Assembly: GCA_032191485.1 (NCBI GenBank)
Contig: JAVDOI010000017.1
Span: forward strand, 316,001-380,000
Source: Leptoclinus maculatus
Lineage: Eukaryota > Chordata > Actinopteri > Perciformes > Stichaeidae
DNA length: 64,000 bases
Reading direction: 5' to 3'
Of this stretch, positions 46,610 to 57,400 are shown piece by piece; position 1 is the first letter of the stretch; every line of letters starts with the position of its first letter. Under the pieces are notes generated by a model. That model did no database searches, was not told where the DNA came from, and saw only the letters and a list, made by a program, of their open reading frames with translations. Made by a program: the position numbers and the translations under genes.

Positions 46610-48317
46610 CAGTAACACTTTGTTGTTATGACTATTGTTGCTCTACAAACAATATTTAGATATATTTAGAATATGAGTAAATTCTTCTGAATGTATTTGT
46701 TTTGAAAATGTTAGTCATGTAGAAGAACAGAGTATTGATAAGAGTAGCTCCATATAGTAATAAAATCCTTAAGTTCTCAGACAGGCTTTGAAGGGAGGGC
46801 TGAGCTGAGAGGTATTCAGTTGGTTACAATCTGCACCCCCACCACTAGATGGCACTAACCATTACACACTGTTAGGTAACCGGGGTGTATTTAGGTTGTT
46901 GTTGGTAGAAGTCTGTACTGTGCCTTATAAGGGAATTAAAATTTTACTTTCCCCATATTTACTGTGGATCGAAGTCACTAACTTAACAACAAGTAACAAA
47001 TGATATGAATGTGATATTGTTGCTCTGGCAATGGTGGCACATGTACATGCTGCGGCCGGTAGCTCCCATGAATTCTGCATCATTCTTTTGTCTTAATTTT
47101 TTTGTTACTGGAGCACTTATGAATATGTCTGACATTCATCAACATCTGAAGAGGAAGCGTTTGGATTCAGTGCAGCAGACTCTGAGACGATCACCGCCCA
47201 CGGCTGACAGACCTGCCGGACCAAATGCCACCAAACTGCCCCAATGAGGAGAGGGAGGAGAGCCCAGATGGAAGCTAATCTAACCCAGCTAGGACCTGAG
47301 GCTAGTCCACTACCCAGCATGCTGCTGACTGTCTGATACTCAGTCACAGGAAAATGAGATGGATGAAATAAGACTTGAGGCGAACCCAACAACCACATCT
47401 TCACAGAGACCTGACTCCATCGTTCATCCAGGATCAAGCTGCACTTTACGGGCAGACAGCAGGACAGAGAGCAGGACTCTGGTGGACCAGAGCAGGAGGA
47501 CTCTGTGCTCACATCATGATGCTTGGTGCTCAAACACAGTCAGAGTTCATGGATGGTTGAATTTTTAATGTGAAGATGTCGGCCATATTGTCTGCCCAGA
47601 GAAGTGTTTCTGTTGCTGCTGGTTACATTCCTTATGATGCAAATTCAAAAAGTACACGACAGGAATGTAGCTACTACTGTTTTTGTTGTTGGTCATGTTT
47701 TTACTTGTGTTGAAAATGGGCTACAACTGCATTTCGTGTGCATAGTAACAATAAACGATCCTTAAATCCTTGAATTCCAAATTACATACAAATAATTTCA
47801 CATGACACAGATTTCATCCCAATTTGTAAATGAATATAAAAGATGAAAATAAATCTACATCAGATGCAACCTGCTTGTACACACTGACCTCTTCTGGTTA
47901 ATGAACAGTGATGCAGCCTTTAGTAAAAACTGATGATTTTTTCTTATTTTATTCAGTTCTGAGGCAGAGCGCACACTTACTGAAGACCCCGTCTGACTGG
48001 TCTTAAAAACAAGACTCATTATTATTCTTCTGGGTAAACTGCAGAATGACTTGAAGAACTAAGAATGAAATGTTCAGCCCACAGCAGGGTGATGACCGTC
48101 TGCAGCTTTGCATTAAAAACCTTATTTCAATATTAAAACCAGTGTATTAAATAACATAAACTCGCTGCTAATTAATGACAGACGGTAAAAAGTAAAAATT
48201 ATTTTCAAGATAACGTTTTCACTGCTTCTGTGACGAATCATAAAACATAAGTAAAAGTCTGCACATGCTCACCCCAAGGAAACCTTTGACAAGCTTTTCA
48301 TTGTTCTCTGAAGGCGT

Positions 48318-48354
<37 letters not shown>

Positions 48355-48373
48355 CACACACACACACACACAC

Positions 48374-48411
<38 letters not shown>
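48318..48411. repeat. (CA)n microsatellite just after the naif1 stop codon
   Basis: A CA array with two ct interruptions ends 4 nt from the naif1 stop (48417-48415). In the mRNA it is a (UG)n tract at the very start of the 3' UTR. Confidence 0.95.
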
Positions 48412-48414
<3 letters not shown>

Positions 48415-51259
48415 CTATTGTGCCTCCTCAGATTGCTGTGGAGGCGGTGGAGGTGTTTTGGGCCTGCTCTGCTCCTCTGTTCCTGCCCCGTCAGCTGTTC
48501 CCCCTGCTGCTGAGCTGCTGGGGTTTGCCACCTCATTCCCACTCTGTAAGAATTTGCGCAGGTCTTTGAGCGCGGGCCTGAGCATCTGAACTAATGCTAG
48601 CAGGGCAGCCTGGGTACCTTCCAGGGCCTGGGCCTGTCTTTCTTGGGCGAAAGCCTGAGCCTCCTGGGAGCGCCGCATCATATGCAGCAGCTCGTTCTGG
48701 CCCTCCAGGTGCTGGGCAATCTGTCGGATGTGAACGTTGGTGACTCTCTGCTCCTGCAGCAGGCGGGCTGAGTTGAGGGCGATGCGGCTCTTTAGCTCCT
48801 GAGGTTTGGCCTGACCCTGAGGAGGAGGAGGGGAAGCTGAGGATGAGGCCAGCATCTCCACTGGAGCCTCAACGGCCGCCACCACAGTGGGAGTGGAGTC
48901 GCTTACAGTGGTGGTGCAGTACTCCACCACGCCTCCGTCCTCCAGGGTGTGGTAAGTTGTTTCAGCTGGAAACAGAACAGGAAAACTGTTGCTTTTCTAG
49001 TTATGAGTAACTTTGCTGAAGAGTGCAAGTATCCATTCAAACCGCAACAGTGAAAATATAGTAGTGACCTACTAATCCCCATGTCACTCACAGCAACAGT
49101 TAAGAGTTCAACTTTTGGGGGAATGTGGAAATGTGAAAACGAGAAGATCAATAGCACTTTCCTGTCTGTGCGTGGATAATGGAGCTGGAGTCAGGATGTG
49201 GTCTAAGGCGGAGCCAGGGGGGATGGATTTCAGGTTTGAATGGTTTAATTTGGCTGGTCATAAAAATGCAAGTTCATTTATCCTGATATTATATTTAACC
49301 CTCGTCTTTGTTGACCCCGCTGACTTACCCATATTTTAATCACATTACTAACTTTGTGTACACGCGTGTTCATTTGACAGACCAGCTGGTTCTTAACCTC
49401 TCAGAATGAATGATGTCATTGTGAATGACAGCGGGAGTAAGTGAGGATTCACTCGGGGTCAGTGGCCCTAAAAACACAACATCTGGATAACATCAGGATG
49501 TTGAACTGATGAACAGAGAGAGAGGATGGTGGCTCACTGGTGATCTATGATCCCAATGTTTCCTGTAAGGCGCTAAAGAACACAAATGGCTGCTGACTAA
49601 TCTTTAGAGTTCCGACATAGAACAGTAAATTAGCAGAAATCGGTCTGGACACGCCCCTGCTCAAAATCTTGCATACTACAGCACGACGTCAACAAACTGC
49701 GTTCCAAACCTCTTTTTAACCTCCCAAAATGAATACACTTTCTCACATATTCAAATGCTTTTAGTCAAGATGACGAGAAACAGTAGTGACTGGTAACATA
49801 AGAGAGGACGACCTAGTAAATGATGAAGTAAACTGTGAACCACTTATCTGTGGTATGAAGAACGAGATGCATCACTTTATCTCATTCTTGATGCCATAAA
49901 ACTGAGGCTGGTTCGGCTTGTAGGCCTAAAAAGACTTTGTTGAACGTGTCCCCAACTTTTTTAGTCCAACAGAAACATATTAAAAGAACAGATTCTTCTC
50001 TAATGTATCTTCATATAAACCTATTAGCCTCTGATGTGTGCTATCACAGTTTACAATGATCAGAAATCTGAAAAAATAATCAATTCCTTTGATGTGTCCT
50101 TTCAACCAAGAAATGCACCGACTGATCTGCATGCGTCAGGTTTATAATATCATGCCGGTATGGAGGGAGTCTGCAGCAGAAATACACTTACCATTCAGTG
50201 GCTTTGCTTCATCACAGACTGTACCTGAGCCAGCTGGAAGAGCTAAAAGATAAACACAGAATATGATGCTAACAACACAACAAAACAACCAACAATCCCA
50301 GAAAAGGATGAAAGAAAATCTAAATGCAATTATTAGGCTAAAAACTAAAACATGTGTATGGTCCCTCTGCACATTTGCTCTTATCAACGCTTCTTTACCA
50401 AGTCTGCTTTCATTGGTTCTATCAGATCATGTGACTCAACGTCTATTATAATCCATGCTCGTCTCCTCTCAAACCAGGAGTCAGTTTGCATGTTTTCTTG
50501 TCATTGTTTTGTCAAAAGCTACGGTAAGTAATACAACTTTTCCACCGCTGGATATTTGAATTGAATCTTCCATAACACATGTTGATTTTGCTCATCCTCT
50601 CAGTCCACTTTTAGAGAGACATTTTTCACTGAGCTCGGAGGATGAATCCACGACTCTCTGTACTCATCAGCAATAAAAGCCTTCTACGGACACACAGTCT
50701 TATCGTTTCTCACCAGAGGAAACGCGTGCACTGTCCCTGCTTATTATTGCAGCATTACCTCTAACTGTGCGTGCTCAGAGTGAACACTCGGAGTGAACAC
50801 GTCGGTCTACTTACTCTCTGCTAGTGTGACGGTGGTGGCGGTGGTCACGGTTACAGGTAAGCTTATCTCAGCATCCGAGTCTCCTGCAGGTAAACTGATG
50901 ATGGTGGCCTCCCCCAGGAGGTTACAGATCCTCTGCTGCATCGCAGTGAGGATGACGGGAACTGGAGTGCAGTCAGCGGAGGTTCCCTCAATAGCAGCCC
51001 GCGCCTGGGCCACTTTCCGCCGGACCTCCGTCTTCATGTCGGACCACTTCTTCTTCACCTCGGGCAGCTCTCTGGGACAGGTGGTGACAGCGTTGACCTT
51101 TTTCAGGATGTCCACCCACGCGTTATTCTTTGCCATGTGGGTGACTCCAGCATTGAAGTGGTTAACCAGTGTGTGTTTTTGTTTCTCTATTTCTTCTACA
51201 ATAATTTCCACCTCTCTCTCCGAGAAATTCATTTTTCTCTTTTTCGCGATCGATGCCAT
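48415..51259 (-). CDS. naif1: nuclear apoptosis-inducing factor 1
   Basis: NAIF1 is a nuclear protein with an N-terminal Myb/SANT-like DNA-binding domain. In vertebrates it derives from the Myb-like protein of a Harbinger transposon and binds HARBI1. Three coding exons on the minus strand: 51259-50815 (445 bp), 50242-50192 (51 bp) and 48965-48415 (551 bp), all with AG/GT borders and matching phases. The product is 348 residues (human 327). The start block KKRKMNFSEREVEIIVEE, then HFNAGVTHMAK, LPEVKKKWSDMK and RRKVAQARAA form the Myb-like domain (about residues 8-90). MQQRICNLLGEATIISLP follows. Exon 3 starts ETTYHTLEDGG and includes KSRIALNSARLLQEQRVTN and a coiled QERQAQALEGTQAAL region. The C-terminus is proline-rich. 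The 51-bp middle exon keeps frame if skipped. Confidence 0.96.
49835..49956. repeat. duplicated block, copy 1, in naif1 intron 2
   Basis: About 94 percent identical by eye (7 differences in 122) to 51725-51846. It contains a short hairpin, tgaagaacgagat...atctcattcttgat. A second shared block, taaatgcaattattaggcta, lies at 50321-50340 here. Confidence 0.85.
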
Positions 51260-51724
51260 TATTGCAGAAATTCCTGTTTTGTTGAAGTAATTGTGCGTAT
51301 TGTACGCAAAAATAGTAGGATTTACTCAATTGATGTGCGCAACGTAATGGCTTCCAGAATCGGCTTCTTCTTCCTACTAACGACGCTTACGTTAGCTGGG
51401 CGTTTAGTCCCGCCCACTGATACCCCATTGGTTGAATATCTCGCGGTCATGCTTTACGCTCTGTGACTATTGGCTTAATCAAACGCCAGTACTCAATGAG
51501 CTAAATATATTCATTATTAATAATTCCCTTATCTCACTTTATATTACATATTTTTTCATTTCAACATTTCTGTAACAGTATGCAGGCTTTAAATAAACAC
51601 ATCAACACATTTTTTAAAGGGCATATAAACTTACACAGTTATAAACAGACAGCAGTAAGGGATGGAAAACAGTGAAAGTTAACTTTAGCTTGTGATTTGT
51701 TGCCTTACATTTGTACAGTGCTGA

Positions 51725-51846
51725 GTGAACCAGTTATCTGTGGCATCAAGAACGAGATGCATCACTTTATCTCATTCTTGATGCCATACAACTGAGGCTG
51801 GTTCTGCTTGTAGCCCTAAAAATACTTTGTTGAACGTGTCCCCAAC
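51725..51846. repeat. duplicated block, copy 2, upstream of naif1
   Basis: Same 122-bp block as 49835-49956. Here the second shared block, taaatgcaattattaggcta, follows after only 11 nt (51858), whereas in copy 1 the gap is 364 nt and includes naif1 exon 2. Confidence 0.85.
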
Positions 51847-52083
51847 AGTTTTTTGGCTAAATGCAATTATTAGGCTAAAATGTGCAAACACATGTGTATG
51901 CTCCTCTAATATTTCCCTCCTAAAGGTGCTAAATTACTGAAGTAGTGCCCTTTTAGATTACTCTTTAAATATTAACAGTAATACCATAAAGACTCATTCT
52001 ATATGTATAATTTATTATAGTCCTTATATTCTGTTGTTTTGTTTGTGTGTGTATCTATTTACACAATCTTAAGGGAATTTGTG

Positions 52084-52132
52084 TACACTTTCATTTCAGT
52101 TTTTTTAAATAAAAAACTGAAATGAAAGTGTA
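52084..52132. repeat. 22-bp perfect palindrome with 5-nt loop
   Basis: The arms 52084-52105 and 52111-52132 are perfectly complementary; the loop is taaat. The stem reads tacactttcatttcag followed by a T run. It sits in the naif1-slc25a25 intergenic region and belongs to no larger repeat that I recognise. Confidence 0.9.
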
Positions 52133-52744
52133 AAAGAAATGTATTAATTAACAAAGATAACTCCACCAATAAAAGTGTATTGTTCATTCATTGAAAAGCT
52201 AAAATGTTAGTAACCTTTGCAAATTCATATTTATGTGTAGAAGTTACCTAATTGAATACATGAAGTCAAGAACCAGAGTGAACAACTTTTACCTCTAAAT
52301 AATTCAAAATATTAGACTCTGTATCAGTGTCCTCTGCCACAATGACATAAATGTCCATACAGCCATTGTCACTGTTCAGGGATGTTCAATGTGTATGATT
52401 TTCAAATAAGCATGAAGTCACACAAGAGGGGCATGTGCCCTGCAAAGGGATTCACTTGTGAGTCTGCAGGCCTGGGGCCTCTCTTCTTACCTAGAGACAC
52501 AGAGGTGAAATCTGATTGGATAAAAGCTCTACTTAAAACAAGCTGCACTGGAAGCAGAGCAACTGAGGAAGACAGTAGCTGTGCAATGAGAAAATAAGAT
52601 AATGGGAAAAATATTTTTATAAAATATAATACATGTAGTGTATTTAAGAAAAATTATTAAATAGCTATAACTTTGTGATTCTGTTTAGGCCAGCAGAGAA
52701 GGCCTTGCAGGCCCTGACGGCCCACCACTGCTACAATCATAGTC

Positions 52745-52905
52745 CATGTGTCGTTGGGCAAGACACATATTTAACCCTAAATTGCTCAGTGAGCTGGGCC
52801 TGCGGTGTATGAATGGGTGTGAATGGGTGAATAAAGCATGTTATAGGGGTGTTAAAGTGCTTTGTGCGTGGTCGAAAGATACAAGCTACACAAGAACAGT
52901 CCATA
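52745..52905 (+). mobile_element. SINE-like repeat (gggcaagacac family), worn copy
   Basis: It has gttgggcaagacacatattt, a middle gtgtatgaatgggtgtgaat and an end resembling aaagtgctttg...cagtccat, in the same order as the copies at 36938 and 54845. Confidence 0.6.
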
Positions 52906-53560
52906 GAGTCCAACGGTCCCTCCTCCTCACTCCCTGTGGCTAGAAGGAGAAGCTAGTTATCTAGCTAACTAGCCAGTCATTCGTCTTCAGTGCTGCGTCC
53001 GTCCTCTTTCTGGCGTGCCGAGACAACACTTTACAGCCCCACTAACATGGTTGTCACCATAACAACCAATAACTATCGCCGTTTTCTTTTGTACTAGTCA
53101 CATGACCATAGAAAACAGTTCAATGTCCGTTCTGCTCCTGTATTTTTATGGTCATTTCCTTCTGTTATTAAGTCATTGGAAGGAGTTCACCACAGCGGAG
53201 CAGACAGTCTAGGTTTAAACAGGTCAGCTGTTTGAGTCGTCCTCACTCCACCACACACTTTCCTTTCTCGTCACCGTCCCTGATCTAAACAAAATGAGCA
53301 GAGATTCCAAGTTTGAAATAAAATCTAAACGCTGTAGTTAAAAGTAGCTGTTACAACTTTTATTCCATCTTCTCATTGAATAATCTCAGTTTTCCAGTTC
53401 TTCCGAATTTCCTGTGAGGGACTGTCATAGTTGTCAGTCAGGCAGTAAGGAGGGCTAAAAGATGTCACAGCTTCATATCGCGTCATATCAACACAGGCAC
53501 AGTCAAATCTGGTCTGCACATAGGCTCAGTAGCTGGCGTACGGTCACAGAACATGAGGAT

Positions 53561-53614
53561 GATTGATTAATTTCACTGAGGGAGGGACGATTGATTAATT
53601 TCACTGAGGGAGGG
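53561..53614. repeat. 28-bp tandem duplication
   Basis: gattgattaatttcactgag plus ggaggga(c) is repeated twice; the second copy differs at its end. Confidence 0.92.
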
Positions 53615-54103
53615 TGTCATATGGTTGAGAATAACTCTGCAATAATTGAAGATCTTTAAGCAAAGACTATAAACAAATGTTTTCTATTTCAATACATTCT
53701 GTTGTATATTGGCCACCTTGACCCAAAAAGTTCTGTCAGGTCAAGAACACCATAAGAGCACCTGAGCGGACACCATCCCTTTATTTCATCATGGAGCCTC
53801 AATCGTTTCGGGAATTTAGCAGCAAATACTAGCAGAATTGCAACAGGTATTCTATATGAATATTGTAAATCCTTAATGCTAAATGTATTCATTGACGATT
53901 AATTACCAAAAATCGTCTCTCAGTTTGTAAAGCTTTCTACGCATTTAAATTGCCCCCCAAGTACTTCCTGGATGAAGTCTTTGTGAATCACGTGACGATC
54001 AGGCATTTTGAACTTTCGTTGACGCGACTTTGTCTTTACACGGCTCTGCCTCACCTCATGCCTAAACGTAACTATTCCAACCAACAAAGATAACGAGAAC
54101 CAG

Positions 54104-54108
54104 CCAAT
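54104..54108 (+). promoter_or_regulatory. CCAAT box in the slc25a25 upstream region
   Basis: CCAATCAGA lies about 350 nt upstream of the slc25a25 ATG at 54461. No TATA box is seen. A tttcctttcag sequence at 54370-54380 could be an acceptor, which would mean an upstream non-coding exon. Confidence 0.35.
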
Positions 54109-54460
54109 CAGAGGCAGAGTAGGGCGGGTCGTGTCTTAGACATAGCAGGATTCTTCACTTAGTCAGCGGGCCACCGGCTTGTTAGAATCGAGTATGTTTG
54201 TCTTCTCTGTTAGCAAGTTAACTCATTTACAAACACAAACATCTTATTCTAACTGGAACCTCATTTTTCGTGACGGGTGATACACGAGCACCGTTGGATG
54301 CTGTGAAGTCATTTTATACCACTGCTGACAAAAAAAGCCGTGTTTGTAAGCTTACCGGCTTCTGGTAGCTTTTCCTTTCAGTGCCTGTGAAGTAGAGGGA
54401 AATGTGACGTGGTGGTCGGGTAACAGTGGTCTCAAGTGCTCTCTGACTAAGTGGACACTC

Positions 54461-57400
54461 ATGATATACCAGCAGGGTCCCTCGGGTACCCACCGAGGGA
54501 TCGACCCGGGCGGTGGAGGCGGGCACAGCGAAGAACCCTCCTCAGCTCCCCCATCTAAAGCAGTCCCCCGGCAGCCCGTCGCTGGTGACTGCCACGCGGA
54601 CCCCGGTCAGTCAGCGCATCCATGTGACATATGTGGAGGGCCTGAGCAGGAGCACCGACTGAAAGTGTTGTTCCAAGTCCTGGACGTTAACGGTGATGGA
54701 GGCATTTGTGTCAACGACCTGACAATTGGACTGAAGAAACTAGGAGTACATCGCACTGAACATGAGCTCATGGTAAGTGGACGTATTTCAGCACAATTGT
54801 ATGAGGAATTCTGTTTTTGTGAAAAGTTTCCTATGGAGCAGAGTCGTCCTTCAATCAAAGGATCGACAGTTCGATCCCCGGTCCATGTCGATGTGTCCTT
54901 GGGCAAGACCCCCAACCCCAAGTTGTTCCCGTAGCTGTGCCTACGGTGTGTGAGAATGTTAGTCCTGATGAGCAGGTGGCACCTTGCATGGTAGCTCCTG
55001 TCATCAGTGTATGAATGGGTGACTGATGACATGTAGTGTTGAAGAGCTTTGAGTGGTCGGAAAGACAAAAAAAGATATATACAAGTACAGTCCATTTACC
55101 ATTTAGTATCTTGTTGAGTAGCAGTTCCAGGGAGAAGAGAAGCAAACCACACAGCTGCAGAGAGAAGTGCCAAACTGTAAGCAACAGTAGAGATGGACAA
55201 ATGTACACGGCAACAAAACGCAGTAGACATATTTGGGGGAATGTCAAGTCATAAGTAAATCAAATTTTAAAATGTTCATATGTAAGTTACCTAGCAAGCA
55301 ATAATGTGTAGGCCAAAATACATATGGACACCTCGGTTCAAACTGTGGTTGGTAGCAAAGTGAAAGGTGTCTTTAGAGGGTATGGGCCTGGTTTCAACAG
55401 CATTACAGTTTCATTGTACAGCAGGTTAGTGAAACGCTCCAGTATTTCCCTAATACTGTGTAGAACATACAGGTATGATAATTCATAGTCTTTTAATGGA
55501 ATCATTTTGTGATGAAACGATACAAAAAGATATGGTGGTACACCATTTTGTCGTCTAAATTGATAACAAGCACTCACTAACACAAATTTCTCAGAATGTC
55601 TGATTATTTTGCACTAACGGTCTTAATTAACTAAGAACATTTATGACGCATCATGCAGCAATTTTAGTAGCAAGCTACTTTGCAGAAATAGTAACTGAGT
55701 GTGGGAGTCTCACAGACTGGACTGGAAGCAGGTCCGAGTTGTGCAAATCTCTGAGTCTCTGAAAATGTCTGTCTTTGTTTGTTGCCGAAGGTCACATAAT
55801 CCTGGATCCTGAATCCTGGATCCTGGAAATGTCCAAGACTTCCGAGGTCACAGGGTTAACCTCTAATAACAACTCACTGGTTCATGCTCCTCTCTCTACA
55901 CAACTTGAAACTGTCAAGGCTTTAGTCTATCTCAAAATAATATTTTCTGTATCATTTGACAATAAATATGAATGCCTATATGCAAGGTTCAACAGCTCAT
56001 TAATAGTTTTGCAGTTCCTTTTTAAATGGTGAATGAGATCCTTCAATTGTTATAAAAAGTCAAAAGGGTTCAGTTACATAAGAATCAGCAAGATGCTAAA
56101 GCTAACAGGAGAGCTCTCCTTTTACTTTGTTATAGTCATCTATTGTGTTTGCATAAAAACACACAATTTCAATGATTAGGAAATAAAAGATTGTATTTTT
56201 ATTGATAGAAACAGTGGTTTTAATGATGTCTGCATAGAGCTAGTGTGAGGAAGATAAACAGGTCAAAATCCATCTCTAATGTCTAGTTATGTTCCTTCTA
56301 ACAACTGGAAAAAAGTTTCTCACCAAAAACTACATTTTGAACGCATCATGATAATATAATCTAATTTACCTTTGTGAATACTTGGTTTCACTGAACAGAG
56401 CCTGAACGCATCATAATATAACAGAGTGGGACCTCCGTAGTGCTGCCAGCATCACTCAGCCTCCCCCTCCTGACAACATGCATTTGTTCACAGTGTAACA
56501 TTATCTGCGATCGGCAGATAGAAAGCATTAAAGCCAATCTACTGATCACATATTTTTACTGAATATCAGCCGACAGCAGTAAAACTTTATTTTACGCTGA
56601 TGGTGAAATTTAAAAAACATATTATGCTGAGCAATGTGGAATGTTATAGACTTACATTGAAGCATTAGTGACGTTACAGAGCTGTACGCCATTGTCTGTT
56701 ATGAACGATGTTGTCACTACCGCCTAGCATTGTGGGATATGTTTGCTGGGATCGTGCCACTGTTTGCATAGTGTCATATTTCACCGGAAATATTGCAGTT
56801 CACGTACTATTGGTTTCATACTGAGGTTTGGGACACTAAAACATTCCACATACTGTAGCGTACTGTTAAGGTGAAAAACTTCCCAGAGTTAGCTGCTGCT
56901 AACTTTTGTCAGCAGAGTCGTACTAAAAAATTAGCTGGTTCAAGTTATGATCAAAAAAGTATTTAATTATTGACAGAAGCTAAAACAGTTACAAACTGAA
57001 TTACTCTACCGATAGTATTATTCCTCACAGTACTAAATAGCATGTCAGTATGGATTTTCAGACGCATCCTAAGACATTGAATGCCACTATAGGTTTGTGA
57101 CCTGTTTTTAAAGATTCCCGTGGGAACCTATGCGCTTGGGGCTGAGAGCCACAGACGGGATGGGAGGTCAGAAAGTCTGTCGGGTAATAATTACAAAAAA
57201 AGTAATGATACCAGCCTGTTCATTTGATGTGTAGAGATTTTTCACTGCTAAAATGTCAAAGACCCCTCATACTGGTGGGGAGAGACTTGTTACAGAAGTT
57301 GCGAGTAGGGCCTTGCGAGTTTTATGTTGGACATGCTATTATTAAGAGGGCTCCTGTTTCTGTCAATAGTCAATTACACTGGGATGTGTGAGGAATTTAA

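Larger units (their letters stand above)
43461..48414. other. intergenic region between fam102a and naif1
   Basis: It holds the naif1 3' UTR: an AATAAA on the minus strand lies at 47953-47948, about 460 nt past the stop. It also has an ORF with an internal duplication (45198-45530), TA and AC repeats, part of a repeat near 46385-46500 (acaggtactgaaacccggta), and near 47725-47765 a sequence resembling a LINE 3' tail. No other gene can be supported. Confidence 0.5.

Noticed and set aside
47005..47533. ORFs on both strands between fam102a and naif1
   Set aside because: No conserved motif; the segment ends in a LINE-tail-like sequence and the frames overlap each other.
48219..48542. Cys-Val repeat ORF at the end of naif1
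   Set aside because: It is the CA microsatellite read on the minus strand, in a frame different from naif1.
54070..54120. Possible tRNA gene or tRNA-like segment near slc25a25
   Set aside because: No box A/box B pair or cloverleaf could be drawn; only SINE heads (near 24070 and 54870) show a box B match.
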